A program made the translations under genes and the position numbers. The notes below the pieces were generated by a model. The model made no database searches and was not told the DNA's origin. It was given only the letters and a program-made list of their open reading frames with translations. 64,000 nucleotides of DNA from Balneolales bacterium (GTDB lineage Bacteria; Bacteroidota; Rhodothermia; Balneolales; Natronogracilivirgulaceae): NCBI GenBank assembly GCA_007132975.1, contig SLNO01000023.1:1-64000 (forward strand), written 5' to 3'. Positions within the stretch are counted from its first letter, which is position 1; each line of letters starts with the position of its first letter. Of this stretch, positions 35,759-45,063 are shown piece by piece.

Positions 35759-37030
35759 ATGTGCATCCCCCCCTACTCGAGTCTCAGGGCAACACTCGCC
35801 GCCTTGGCCATGTTTCTACTGGCCTTCGGTCTTGCTGCACGTCCCGCTTCAGCCGGTGACACCCCGGGCAACTGGAGTCTTGATTTCAATGGCGGTGCAA
35901 CTTTCGGTCAGTTCACATTCGACTCGAAGGTAACCGGCCACGGAGGGTTCCAGATCCGCTACTCCATGAGCCCGATCGTCTCTGTTTATGGGTCTTTCGG
36001 GGTGGGAGTGTTTCGGGCGGATGAATCCATGATGCACATCACCGGTTTTTCAAATGACTACTTTTCCGGTGGCCTTGGTGCGCGCTTGAATGTACTTCGC
36101 ATGCTGGCCGGACAGGCTCCGGTATCTGACCGGCTGGCTATCTATACTACTACGGGCCTGCACATGATGCGGGTGGATGTCAGGGTTCGAAACCGGGAGC
36201 TTCAGGGATACATTGGAAACAACTTTTCCGGTAATGCCATGGTGCTGAGTCTGGGGGCAGGAGCATCCTTAAGGGTAAACAGGCGCATAGACCTGTTTCT
36301 GCAAGGCGAGTTGAACCACTCTGACAGTGATCTGCTGGATGGATTTGAACGGCTTCCCGGAGCCGAGCGTACCGGTTTCATCAGCGGCGGAGATTCGTTC
36401 ATCAAAACAAGTGCCGGCATCACCATTAAACTTGGCAGCTCGGAAACCAGGCACACTGATTGGCAGCGCCGAGGATGGGAGCCACAGGCACCCTCATCGG
36501 ATACTTCTGTTGAAGATGATCTGGCCCGTCTGCGTGCCGAGCTTGCGCGCAGCGACAGGATGAATCAGGAGCTCGCTCGCCGGCTGCAATCGCTGTCTGC
36601 AAATCTGACCGAGTTCAGTGAACTCATCAATACGAACCAGCAACAGCAGCTGGACGCACAAGACCTTAAACTGGAGCAACTGGAACGGCAAATGGGCCAA
36701 ATACAGGTGCAACTGGAAGATATGGCTGGGCTCCCGGACCCGGGTGTAACCGAACGTGTGCCCATGGGTCCTCCCGCGCCTGAGGAAGCTGCTCCTGATC
36801 AGACCCGCTATTATCTTGTTGCCGGCGCTTTCCGCAATCAAGACAATGCCGATCGCATGCTTGCTGAAATCACTGAAGAGGGATTTGAGCAGTCCGCCAT
36901 AATCACAGATCCAGGTCGCGGCCTGTTCATTGTAAGCTATGCCTCATTTTCAACAAGGGCACGTGCTGAACAGGAACTGGTCAGGATCCGATCCGGAGTC
37001 AACCCGGAAGCATGGATCTTCTCGCAGTAG
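35759..37030 (+). CDS. Outer-membrane beta-barrel protein with coiled coil and SPOR domain (copy 2)
   Basis: The 423-residue protein has the same order as its neighbour: signal peptide (LAALAMFLLAFGLAARPASA), barrel (NWSLDFNGGATFGQFTF, GGFQIRYSMSPIVSVYG), a coiled coil of ~60 residues (LARLRAELARSDRMNQELA, QQQLDAQDLKLEQLERQ), a short proline-rich linker and a SPOR domain (RYYLVAGAFRNQDNADRML, VNPEAWIF). It starts 18 bp after copy 1 stops, so the two are co-transcribed. It is clearly homologous but diverged, so the duplication is old. Confidence 0.82.
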   Translation: MCIPPYSSLRATLAALAMFLLAFGLAARPASAGDTPGNWSLDFNGGATFGQFTFDSKVTGHGGFQIRYSMSPIVSVYGSFGVGVFRADESMMHITGFSNDYFSGGLGARLNVLRMLAGQAPVSDRLAIYTTTGLHMMRVDVRVRNRELQGYIGNNFSGNAMVLSLGAGASLRVNRRIDLFLQGELNHSDSDLLDGFERLPGAERTGFISGGDSFIKTSAGITIKLGSSETRHTDWQRRGWEPQAPSSDTSVEDDLARLRAELARSDRMNQELARRLQSLSANLTEFSELINTNQQQQLDAQDLKLEQLERQMGQIQVQLEDMAGLPDPGVTERVPMGPPAPEEAAPDQTRYYLVAGAFRNQDNADRMLAEITEEGFEQSAIITDPGRGLFIVSYASFSTRARAEQELVRIRSGVNPEAWIFSQ

Positions 37031-37032
37031 TG

Positions 37033-38055
37033 TTATTCGTGATCCTCGCCATAAACCAGCTCGGCAAGGGAAGCGGCACTTAACGGGAATTTGTCTTCCC
37101 CTTCCCCTTCTGTCTGCTTCCAGAATCGCAACAGTCCGGCTTGCACGCTTTCGCGATCATACCTTGTTCCTTCCAGCGCCCTGCTGACCCTGGCAAACCC
37201 GGAAAAGCCCTCAGAGGAAACAGTTATCTGTTCGATGTGTCCCTTGCTGACATGCAGGTCGAGCGAGACGGTCATTCCGTTGATGACGCGGGTACGCTCC
37301 ACCCGGAATTTTGGCGACCTGCCGATGTTCCACTCCCAACTGATATACCGGGATTGACGGATTTCACTGACTCGTTTGCGGTCCGTTTCCGTGAGCCGGT
37401 AACGCTGGAGAACAACACCATTACTTGTAAGACCATCCAACAGATAACGCCTGAATTCCCCTATTTCCATAGGATGCTCAAGGAATTCAGAAATGTTCGC
37501 CACTTTGCTCCTAACCGATTTATGGCTTTTCGACCGAATGTGTTTCATACGGACAGAAAGCGCCTCTTCAAGGTCTTCGAGCTTTGAATTGAACAGCAGG
37601 GTTCCATGGCTGAACATCCGGCCCCGTGAAGAAAACTGGGCGCTGCCCGATATCTTTTTTCCACCGGCCAGAATATCGTTACGATCGTTCATTTCTGCGG
37701 GTACACCCAAAGATTGCAAAACCCGCACCACAGGCTCATTGAAATAGCGGAAATTGTGGAGACGGGATGATTCGTAACGCGTGATGAAACTGAAGTTGAG
37801 GTTCTGCGGGTCGTGATAGACGGTGCCGCCACCCGATAGCCGGCGAAGCACCGGAATCCCACGTTGACTTACAAAAGAGTCGTTGACCTCTTCCAGCACA
37901 TTCTGATTCCGACCTACAATGATGGAAGGCTCATTTCTGTAGAGCAAAAGATAGTCGCAGGTCGGGTCCATATGCCGCAGGACATACTCCTCCAGAGCAA
38001 GGTTCTCTGCCGGGTCGGTGCTATCCTCGTTGTCAACAAATACCAGTGATTTCAT
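37033..38055 (-). CDS. lplA: Lipoate-protein ligase A family
   Basis: The enzyme attaches lipoate or octanoate to lipoyl domains of 2-oxoacid dehydrogenases. Visible signatures are NLALEEYVL, PSIIVGRNQN, PVLRRLSGGGTVYHDPQNLNFSFI, the catalytic lysine stretch DILAGGKKISGSAQF and MFSHGTLLFNSKL. The frame is open to 38127, but ATG 38055 (MKSLVFVDNEDSTDP) gives the normal start, 340 residues. The last ~100 residues are the accessory domain. It is convergent with the SPOR gene (2 bp gap). Confidence 0.92.
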   Translation of the reverse strand: MKSLVFVDNEDSTDPAENLALEEYVLRHMDPTCDYLLLYRNEPSIIVGRNQNVLEEVNDSFVSQRGIPVLRRLSGGGTVYHDPQNLNFSFITRYESSRLHNFRYFNEPVVRVLQSLGVPAEMNDRNDILAGGKKISGSAQFSSRGRMFSHGTLLFNSKLEDLEEALSVRMKHIRSKSHKSVRSKVANISEFLEHPMEIGEFRRYLLDGLTSNGVVLQRYRLTETDRKRVSEIRQSRYISWEWNIGRSPKFRVERTRVINGMTVSLDLHVSKGHIEQITVSSEGFSGFARVSRALEGTRYDRESVQAGLLRFWKQTEGEGEDKFPLSAASLAELVYGEDHE

Positions 38056-38187
38056 TGTCCAAAGATAACGATTCTGCCTGTAAACCGTCGATCGTGAAGT
38101 CATTGGGAGATCCAAACATGCAACCATTTGATAATACGCGGATCACACTATGGTAACACTAAAGTCCTTTCTTACAGAGAAAAACGA

Positions 38188-39237
38188 ATGGAGAAAAGGA
38201 AACCGGACATAGTGGTCATTTCTGATGTGCATCTCGGCTCATACGGGTGCCATGCCCAGGAACTGAACGCCTACCTGAAAAGCATCCAACCCAGCATTCT
38301 CATTCTCAATGGTGATCTTGTGGATATCTGGCAGTTCCGCAAATCCTACTGGCCAGATTGGCACATGCGGGTCCTTAAAACCCTGATGGGAATGCTGACA
38401 AGAGGAACCACCATTTATTATCTGACTGGAAATCATGATGAGATGCTTCGGAAGTACTCCCCGTTCCATCTTGGCAACTTCCATCTTGTTGACAAGCTTG
38501 TGCTTGAAATCGACGGCAAAAAGGCATGGTTCTTTCATGGTGATGTGTTTGATGTCACAATGAAATACTCAAAGTGGGTGGCCCGTCTGGGCGGAAAGGG
38601 ATACAATCTGCTGATCCGACTAAACAAGGTCATCAATTTCGTTTCTATTCGAGCCGGAAGAGGGCGAATGTCCTTTTCGAGGCGTATTAAGGACAGTGTC
38701 AAATCGGCAGTCAAGTTCATCAGCAATTTTGAACGCACGGCAACGGACTTGGCTATAGAAAACGGATACGATTATGTGGTTTGCGGACATATCCACAGGC
38801 CAAATATTGAGCAGTATCGCAATGGCCACGGCAAGGTGACCTATCTGAATTCCGGTGACTGGGTTGAAAACCTGACGGCTCTGGAGTACTTTGATCGGCA
38901 ATGGACCCTTCACCGGTACTCTTTCATTGACCCGGCCGGCTCAACCGAATGCACCGATATCGAAAACGCATTTCAAATCGGGTACAATAGTGATGATGTA
39001 ACTGCTCCCAATGGGGTTAATGGGTCGCACAACGGGGCATATTCTTCGCTGAACGGAGATCATCTACCCGCCAGCGAACCAAAAGCTCATACTGCCGAAA
39101 ATGGAGGTTCGCGAAACAGGATCAAAAAAACATCCAAGAATCAGGGCAGACATGCCAACAGTACTGATGACCTGAAAGAGATTTTGAGCAGAACGGGGAT
39201 CATCCAGGAGATTTTTGAAAACGGTGAGCATGATTAG
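38188..39237 (+). CDS. UDP-2,3-diacylglucosamine hydrolase-like metallophosphoesterase with C-terminal extension
   Basis: The 349-residue protein contains the calcineurin-like metal motifs SDVHLGSYG, NGDLVDIWQFR, TGNHDEM, FHGDVFD and CGHIHRP, in the arrangement of the LpxH/LpxG-type branch. It may act on lipid A precursors or a related nucleotide-sugar lipid (inference). The start at 38188 (MEKRKPDIVVISD) has AGAGAAAAACG ahead of it. After the catalytic domain (~residue 255) there are ~95 low-complexity polar residues (repeated NG and SN pairs) and a short C-terminal helix. The glycosyltransferase gene follows after 13 bp. Confidence 0.82.
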   Translation: MEKRKPDIVVISDVHLGSYGCHAQELNAYLKSIQPSILILNGDLVDIWQFRKSYWPDWHMRVLKTLMGMLTRGTTIYYLTGNHDEMLRKYSPFHLGNFHLVDKLVLEIDGKKAWFFHGDVFDVTMKYSKWVARLGGKGYNLLIRLNKVINFVSIRAGRGRMSFSRRIKDSVKSAVKFISNFERTATDLAIENGYDYVVCGHIHRPNIEQYRNGHGKVTYLNSGDWVENLTALEYFDRQWTLHRYSFIDPAGSTECTDIENAFQIGYNSDDVTAPNGVNGSHNGAYSSLNGDHLPASEPKAHTAENGGSRNRIKKTSKNQGRHANSTDDLKEILSRTGIIQEIFENGEHD

Positions 39238-39250
39238 CCGATAGCAAACT

Positions 39251-40276
39251 ATGAGGATACTTTACGGGATTCAGGGCACCGGAAACGGCCATATCAGCCG
39301 TGCGCGAACGTTTCTTCCATTGCTTGAAAAAGTAGCAGAGGTTGATGTTCTGGTAAGCGGCACCTCTTCGGAAGTAAAATTGGGCAGACAGGTGAACTAC
39401 CAGGTCCACGGACTGGGATACACTTTTGGGAAAAACGGAGGGATAGACTATATCGATAGTTTGCGGAAGTTCAAACCATTGCGTCTGTTGCGCGACATCC
39501 GCACACTTCCAGTACACTCCTATGACCTGATCATAAGTGATTTTGAACCGATTACGTCCCGCGCCGCCATGAGGACCGGAAGAATGTGCATATCCCTGAG
39601 CCATCAGGCGGCGTTTCTTTCCCCAAAAAGTCCCAGACCAAAACCTAGGAACATTCTTGGTGAATACATATTTCACAGATATGCCCCTGGATCCAACTAC
39701 ATTGGTTTTCATTACCAGCGTTATGACGACACCATTTTCAACCCCGTCATAAGCAAACAAATCAGGGATATGATCCACAAGAATCACCCTCAGGGTGGTC
39801 ATGTCACCGTTTACCTTCCCTCCTATGACGACCGAATGCTTACAGACCTTTTCATGCAGATTCCCCGTGTTGAATGGCAGGTCTTTTCCAAAAACGCGCA
39901 GCGGCCCTATCAAACGGGAAACGTAAAAGTGCGGCCAGTTGATCACGATGCTTATGTCAGCAGTCTGGCTGGCTGCCAGTGGCTTGTCTGCGGTGCGGGT
40001 TTTGAGGCGCCATCTGAAGGGCTTTTTCTTGGAAAAGCAATGCTGGCCATACCAATGGTGGGTCAGTATGAACAGCAGTGCAACGGCGAGGCCCTGCGAC
40101 AGCTTGGTGTGTCTGTAAGGCGAAGACTGGACAAGGGATCGGTTGGATATCTTGAGGATTGGCTGGACAAGGCGGTGCCGGTTCACATACCCTACGAAGA
40201 TCAGTCTGATTCGGTTGTTGCACGCATCCTGAACCTGTACGAAATGGGTATTTCAGGTACCAGATTTGCCATGTGA
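39251..40276 (+). CDS. Glycosyltransferase-like protein (GT-B fold, MJ1255/VC2487 type)
   Basis: The 341-residue protein begins MRILYGIQGTGNGHISRARTF, the GNGHxxRA motif of the MJ1255-like and UDP-GlcNAc-transferase-like family. A C-terminal nucleotide-sugar region follows (GCQWLVCGAGFEAPSEGLFLGKAMLAIPMVGQYEQ). There is no membrane segment. Its placement 13 bp after the LpxH-like phosphatase suggests a joint role in an envelope glycolipid. Donor and acceptor are unknown. Confidence 0.82.
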   Translation: MRILYGIQGTGNGHISRARTFLPLLEKVAEVDVLVSGTSSEVKLGRQVNYQVHGLGYTFGKNGGIDYIDSLRKFKPLRLLRDIRTLPVHSYDLIISDFEPITSRAAMRTGRMCISLSHQAAFLSPKSPRPKPRNILGEYIFHRYAPGSNYIGFHYQRYDDTIFNPVISKQIRDMIHKNHPQGGHVTVYLPSYDDRMLTDLFMQIPRVEWQVFSKNAQRPYQTGNVKVRPVDHDAYVSSLAGCQWLVCGAGFEAPSEGLFLGKAMLAIPMVGQYEQQCNGEALRQLGVSVRRRLDKGSVGYLEDWLDKAVPVHIPYEDQSDSVVARILNLYEMGISGTRFAM

Positions 40277-40291
40277 TGCGTACCTTGCCGT

Positions 40292-40468
40292 ATGTTCGGA
40301 GCAAAAGAAACCACCCGCGAATGCCCTGCCTGCGCCCTGGAGTCCTCAACAGATGAAGAGGTCTGCCCCTATTGCGGCTATGAGTTCCCTCCGGAGCAAA
40401 AAGGGCGCATGATGATGGCATGGATCTTTGTGATCCTGATCATTCTGTGGCTGGTGATCCGCTGGTAG
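40292..40468 (+). CDS. Small zinc-ribbon membrane protein (58 aa)
   Basis: The 58-residue protein has two CxxC pairs (CPAC at ~11-14 and CPYCGY at ~25-30) forming a likely zinc ribbon. A basic PEQKGR turn follows, then one strong membrane helix (MMMAWIFVILIILWLVIRW) that ends the protein. The gene starts 15 bp after the glycosyltransferase stop, and its last 29 bp overlap the convergent M20 peptidase end. The reading frame is intact and the architecture is clear, but the function is unknown. Confidence 0.75.
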   Translation: MFGAKETTRECPACALESSTDEEVCPYCGYEFPPEQKGRMMMAWIFVILIILWLVIRW

Positions 40469-41936
40469 CATTTTTGATGAACCGTATGTAGAAAGCGATC
40501 ATCTCACCGTAATTATCCACGGAAATCCGCTCATCGGTGCCGTGAATCCTTCCTCTATCGTCAGGCCGGGCACGTATGGGACGAAAGCGCAGTAAATAGT
40601 CGGTGACCTCGGTGAAATGGCGTGAATCCGTTGCTGCCAGGAACATGGCCGGTGCAACGGGAATGCCGGGGAAAGTTTCATGGATTGTGTGTTTCATGAG
40701 CTTGTAAGCTTCAGAAGCGGTGGAGGTTACCGGCGAGGGCTCCCTGGCCCCGTCCAGCACTCGCACATCGATCAAGTCATTGTCAATAGTGCTTTGAACA
40801 TAGTATAGCACTTCCCGGATATTGTCATTGGGATGGATCCGGAAATTGATAATTGCATTTGCCGTTTGGGGAAGCACGTTTTCCTTGATTCCGGCATGGA
40901 ACATGGTGGGAGCGATGGTGGTCCTCAATGCAGCATTGGTGTGGGGTATGTAGCCCAGGCGTTCCTCAATCACCCCGCCGAACAGCCAGAGGTTGGAGAG
41001 TCCAATGCGGTAAACAAAGGGCAGGTCGGGCAAAAGCGGATCAAATGTTTCCCTTAGCAGACCGGGGATTCGGCCCTGCATGGGCTGTTTCTTCAGGTTG
41101 GTTATAGCCTCGCTCAGGGCGCCTATGGTGGTTTCCCGCGGCGGCATGGATGAGTGGCCTCCCTCCATATTGACTTCCAACTCTATGCTGAGATATCCTT
41201 TTTCCGCCACACCAATCATAGCGATCGGGTGTTCCAGTCCCTCCATTATTTTCTCTACAACGGGCATTCCCTCATCCACCAGGAATTTGATAGGGATATC
41301 ATTTTCCAGCAGGTAATCCGCGACCTTGCGCGCCCCCTGGCGGCCGCCGACTTCTTCGTCATGGTTCAAAGCCACATAAAGTGTGCGTTCGGGTTCATAA
41401 CCCCGTTCGAGCAGATAGGTAATTGACTCCAGGTACGAAAAAATTCCGCTTTTATCGTCAATGGCACCGCGTCCCCAGACAAATCCATCGGAGACCACTC
41501 CCTCAAATGGCGGATGTGTCCAGTTATCATAGGTACCTGGCTCTACCGGTACCACATCATAATGGCCCTGCATCATGGCGGCGGGCATGTCTGGCCTGCT
41601 TCCCTCCCATTTGTACAGAAGCGTGTACCCATTGATGACTTTCAGATCCAGATGCTCATGGATCAGTGGAAATGCTTCGCGGACAAAATCGATGAAAGCG
41701 TCGAATTGGTCCCTGTAGGGGCTTGGTTGACTCTGGGTGGATATGGTCTGATGCCTTATGGCCGCGGACAGGTGCTTAACGGCGTCATCCAGAGGGATGT
41801 CCTCATAATGAACCGCTTCGACATCAGGTATTTCGTAAGCAACATTTACTGTCCGGTAGAGGACGATTGCCACTACCCCGGCAACCATCAGTATCGCTAC
41901 AAACAAAATATATGCTGCTTTCCTGAGAATCATCAT
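40440..41936 (-). CDS. M20-family metallopeptidase (membrane-anchored, PM20D1/carboxypeptidase S type)
   Basis: The 498-residue protein has an N-terminal membrane segment (AAYILFVAILMVAGVVAIVLY) and an M20 catalytic domain. Metal ligands lie in MMQGHYDVVPV (His ~125), GRGAIDDKSGI, NHDEEVGGRQGA and, near the C-terminus, ATDSRHFTE. The inserted dimerisation domain (GGHSSMPP) is present. The family hydrolyses or forms N-acyl amino acids or dipeptides. It lies downstream of ftsH on the same strand, 60 bp away. Confidence 0.92.
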   Translation of the reverse strand: MMILRKAAYILFVAILMVAGVVAIVLYRTVNVAYEIPDVEAVHYEDIPLDDAVKHLSAAIRHQTISTQSQPSPYRDQFDAFIDFVREAFPLIHEHLDLKVINGYTLLYKWEGSRPDMPAAMMQGHYDVVPVEPGTYDNWTHPPFEGVVSDGFVWGRGAIDDKSGIFSYLESITYLLERGYEPERTLYVALNHDEEVGGRQGARKVADYLLENDIPIKFLVDEGMPVVEKIMEGLEHPIAMIGVAEKGYLSIELEVNMEGGHSSMPPRETTIGALSEAITNLKKQPMQGRIPGLLRETFDPLLPDLPFVYRIGLSNLWLFGGVIEERLGYIPHTNAALRTTIAPTMFHAGIKENVLPQTANAIINFRIHPNDNIREVLYYVQSTIDNDLIDVRVLDGAREPSPVTSTASEAYKLMKHTIHETFPGIPVAPAMFLAATDSRHFTEVTDYLLRFRPIRARPDDRGRIHGTDERISVDNYGEMIAFYIRFIKNATSGSPATE

Positions 41937-41996
41937 GATCTCTCTGAAAGGTTATGTTACGGGACTGCAAGAATCCCGGCAAGGAAGCCCCGAGGT

Positions 41997-44084
41997 TCAA
42001 TCGTTCTGATTTTTCTCTATTGGTTCGCCGGTTTCCTTTGACTCGGGCTTTTCCTTGTTGTCATCTGAGGCTTTGCTGTCACTGGTGGATGCAACGCCAT
42101 CAGTTGGAGTGTCTTCCTTTGATTTACGGGACCCGTTTTGTCTGCTGATGCTACCGGCCTCTGTCATTTTTTCCGTTCGGCGCGGTTTTTTACCTACAAG
42201 CTCCAGAATTTCATCGCCCATGACCTCTTCTTTCTCAAGCAGCAGCTCTGCCAGCCGGTCAAAAGCCTTTCGGTGTTTCCTGAGGACCTGCTCGGCCCTG
42301 CTGTAGGCTTCTTCGAGTATCCCGTTGACGGCGCGGTCGGCTTCGCGTGCGGTCTCATCACTGTATTCACGCTGGTTGGCAATCTGCTCGCCGAGGAACA
42401 CCTCCTCGCGCTGTCCGCCAAGAGCGGTGTAGCGGAAAGTTTCGCTCATTCCCCAATCCAGTACCATTTTGCGTGCCAGTTTTGTGACCTGTTTCAGGTC
42501 GTTTTCGGCGCCGCTTGTAGCTGTGTTGAAAATCATGCGTTCTGCCGCCCTGCCACCCATGATTACGGCCAGGCGGTCCAGCAGGTGTTCCTTGCGGTAC
42601 AGGTACTGGTCGCGTTCGGGGAGCTGCTGGGTGACTCCCATGGCCTGTCCGCGTGGGATGATGGTTACTTTGTGAACCGGATCGGTGTTGTCGAGAGCGG
42701 CGGCTACAATGGCGTGACCAGCTTCGTGGTAGGCCAGCAGGCGGCGCTCTTCTTCGTTCAGGACTACACCCCGGCGCTCCAGACCCATGATGATCTTGTC
42801 CCTTGCAATGTCGATGTCACGCTGGGTGATCTTGTCGCGGTCTTCGCGGGCTGTCATCATTGCCGCCTCGTTGAGCAGGTTTTCGAGATCAGCGCCGCTG
42901 AACCCGGGAGTACCCCGGGATACGCTTTCGAAATTGACATCATCGGCCAGTGGTTTGTTGCGTGCATGGATCTGCAGGATCTTTATCCGGTCCTCCTGGG
43001 ATGGCAATCCCACCTCCACCTTGCGGTTGAAGCGTCCGGGGCGCAGCAGGGCTTTATCCAGGATATCGGGACGGTTGGTGGCTGCCATGACAATGACGCT
43101 GTCGTTGGTCTCGAAACCGTCCATCTCGGAAAGCAGCTGGTTGAGCGTCTGTTCGCGTTCGTCATGCCCGCCTCCAAGACCGGCACCTCGACGTCGGCCT
43201 ATAGAATCCAGCTCATCGATGAAGATGATGGCCGGTGCGGCTTCCTTGGCGTTCTTGAACATTTCACGAACGCGTTTTGCGCCCACGCCGACCAACATTT
43301 CCATGAAGTCGGAGCCGGTTATGCTGTAGAACGGCACGCCGGCATCACCTGCCACAGCACGAGCCATGAGGGTTTTGCCGGTGCCTGGTGCGCCATACAG
43401 AAGAATGCCCTTCGGAACTCTGACGCCGAGTTTTTCAAATTTGGATGGATCCTTCAGATAAGAGACAATCTCCTGAAGTTCGCGTTTGGCCTCGTCTGCC
43501 CCGGCCACATCATCAAAGGTGGTGCGTCTGCCTTCTCCTGGCCGGTGCAGCTTGGCCTGACTTTTTCCGATAGAAAACATTCCCTGACCTTGCGTATTCA
43601 TCCGGCGGTACCATGCGATCGCGATTATCAGTATGAGCAGGAATGGCAGGGTCATGAACAGGAAATAGATCCAGCTGCTGTCGCGTTCCGGTATGGTAGT
43701 CACATCCACACCGCTCGCCTCTAGCAACCTCATCAGCTCGTCGTCACCAAAGGAAGGAAGATAGGTCACAAATTCAGAGAAAGAGATGGTGTCGCCATCA
43801 GCACCGCGACGCCTGGAGGTTTCATTCAGCTTTCCCTCTATGCGATCGCCCTGGACAACTACTTCACGCACGTTGTCGTTTTTGAGCTCAGTCCGGAATG
43901 TGCTATACTGTATCTGGTCGGGCGAGAGTTGCCCACCGTAGTAGGAGTACAGAATCCAGACGCCCAAAATTGCGGCAATCATGAAATAGAAAACCATTAT
44001 TCGAGAGGGTCCCGGCGCCTGCTGCGGCGGATAGGACCCCGGGGTGTTTCGATTCTCTTCTTTTTTTTGATTTTTGTCTGACAC
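41997..44084 (-). CDS. ftsH: ATP-dependent zinc metalloprotease FtsH
   Basis: FtsH degrades misfolded and regulatory membrane proteins. The 695-residue protein has two membrane helices ([20 protein letters not shown] and [18 protein letters not shown]) flanking a periplasmic domain. Its AAA+ module has Walker A GAPGTGKT at ~231-238 and Walker B IIFIDELD, and the M41 protease domain has HEAGH at ~463-467. The C-terminus is a long charged tail ([11 protein letters not shown], then Ser/Lys/Glu-rich), typical of this phylum. Confidence 0.97.
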   Translation of the reverse strand: MSDKNQKKEENRNTPGSYPPQQAPGPSRIMVFYFMIAAILGVWILYSYYGGQLSPDQIQYSTFRTELKNDNVREVVVQGDRIEGKLNETSRRRGADGDTISFSEFVTYLPSFGDDELMRLLEASGVDVTTIPERDSSWIYFLFMTLPFLLILIIAIAWYRRMNTQGQGMFSIGKSQAKLHRPGEGRRTTFDDVAGADEAKRELQEIVSYLKDPSKFEKLGVRVPKGILLYGAPGTGKTLMARAVAGDAGVPFYSITGSDFMEMLVGVGAKRVREMFKNAKEAAPAIIFIDELDSIGRRRGAGLGGGHDEREQTLNQLLSEMDGFETNDSVIVMAATNRPDILDKALLRPGRFNRKVEVGLPSQEDRIKILQIHARNKPLADDVNFESVSRGTPGFSGADLENLLNEAAMMTAREDRDKITQRDIDIARDKIIMGLERRGVVLNEEERRLLAYHEAGHAIVAAALDNTDPVHKVTIIPRGQAMGVTQQLPERDQYLYRKEHLLDRLAVIMGGRAAERMIFNTATSGAENDLKQVTKLARKMVLDWGMSETFRYTALGGQREEVFLGEQIANQREYSDETAREADRAVNGILEEAYSRAEQVLRKHRKAFDRLAELLLEKEEVMGDEILELVGKKPRRTEKMTEAGSISRQNGSRKSKEDTPTDGVASTSDSKASDDNKEKPESKETGEPIEKNQND

Positions 44085-44260
44085 TTATCGCTGATTAATA
44101 TGGTGGAAATGTTCGAACGGGTAAGATAACCACAATCAGGTTAATTTGTACGTGATGACATGAACAGCCGTATTTATCATTGTTACCGCCTTCGTTTCAC
44201 TAACACCCATTGTCAACGATAGGTTTCACCAGATTATTGAAATGAACAGGAAATTGGGTT

Positions 44261-44291
44261 TTTCATTTAGGCGGGGGAATTTGTAATTTTG
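44261..44291 (+). promoter_or_regulatory. Bacteroidota-type promoter of tRNA-Leu
   Basis: TAATTTTG at 44284-44291 matches the -7 consensus TAnnTTTG and ends 7 bp before the tRNA. A TTTC stretch at 44261-44264 lies about 19 bp upstream, near the -33 position. It fits the promoter type of Bacteroides and relatives. Confidence 0.5.
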
Positions 44292-44298
44292 GATTTAA

Positions 44299-44383
44299 GC
44301 CAGAGTGGCGGAACTGGTAGACGCGCACGACTCAAACTCGTGTGGCTTCGGCCGTGTGGGTTCGAGTCCCACCTCTGGTACCA
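44299..44383 (+). tRNA. tRNA-Leu (anticodon CAA)
   Basis: The sequence folds as a class II tRNA. The acceptor stem GCCAGAG pairs with CTCTGGT (one G-U), the D arm is GCGGAACTGGTAGACGC, and the anticodon stem CACGA/TCGTG has the loop CTCAAAC, giving anticodon CAA. A long variable arm (TGGCTTCGGCC) follows, then the T arm GTGGGTTCGAGTCCCAC and an encoded CCA (44381-44383). A long variable arm with A73 fits leucine. Confidence 0.95.
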
Positions 44384-44419
44384 AAAACCTTGCAGACCAA
44401 TGGTATGCGAGGTTTTTTT
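44384..44419 (+). terminator. Intrinsic terminator after tRNA-Leu
   Basis: The arms AAAACCTTGCA and TGCGAGGTTTT pair with one G-U, and the second arm runs into seven T residues. It begins directly at the tRNA 3' end, so this is a single-tRNA transcript. Confidence 0.8.
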
Positions 44420-44465
44420 GGGACAGCGGCAGGTTTATTATGATGGTTTAACCGCGGCAATGCGG

Positions 44466-44798
44466 TTATCTGCCTTCGTGAAATGTACCGGAACAGGTTT
44501 TGCACGTCATCCAATCGTTGAAGCTTGTTGTGAGAACGCGCATGCTGATGACTTCGTCCTTTCTTCGCACATACAGCTTCATACCAGGTTGAAGCTTGAG
44601 TTCGTCCATCATTGTATCGGGAATTACAACCCGAAGTCCGGTTTCAGCATTGCTGACAGGTCCCAGATCATATGTTTGTCCGGACAGTTCAAGAAAAACC
44701 CTTTCCCCCAGTGTGATTTTCACTTCATCCGCACTTTTTGATGGGAAAACTACTCCGCTTCTTTCCGATTTTTCTGAGATTCTCGCTATGAAAGACAT
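44466..44798 (-). CDS. Small AbrB-like protein with C-terminal CxxC
   Basis: The 110-residue protein has no clear family. Residues ~45-90 (LGPVSNAETGLRVVIPDTMMDELKLQPGMKLYVRRKDEVISMRVL) have the swapped-hairpin look of AbrB/MazE domains, with VVIPxxxxDELxLxxGxxLYV. The C-terminus has MTCKTCSGTFHEGR, with one CxxC and a nearby His. The frame continues to 44861, but ATG 44798 (MSFIARISEKSER) is favoured because the extra N-terminus is unlike a start. It could be a DNA-binding regulator; no toxin gene is adjacent. Confidence 0.55.
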   Translation of the reverse strand: MSFIARISEKSERSGVVFPSKSADEVKITLGERVFLELSGQTYDLGPVSNAETGLRVVIPDTMMDELKLQPGMKLYVRRKDEVISMRVLTTSFNDWMTCKTCSGTFHEGR

Positions 44799-45063
44799 GA
44801 GTGATTCGATTTCTTTTTTATAACACCTGCAGATATCGTGGCAATCCCTGACATTAACCAAAATGACAGACTAAGGAAACAATTGTTTGGATTGTTGCAA
44901 TTATTTGTGTCGTCTGGTCATTTATGATCCAGGGGCCGTTCAAAAACGATGAGTGCGTGTAAGAAGGCCGCGTGGGCCATTTTCGCACGGATCCTCAGCA
45001 TTATTACGGCCATCGTATGTAATTCAGTGCTGAAATAGCAGGAACAGTGGATGCGTTCGGCGG

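Noticed and set aside
42138-43724. Plus-strand frame of 528 aa opposite ftsH
   Set aside because: ftsH is fully supported by its motifs, and the opposite frame shows only mirror composition.
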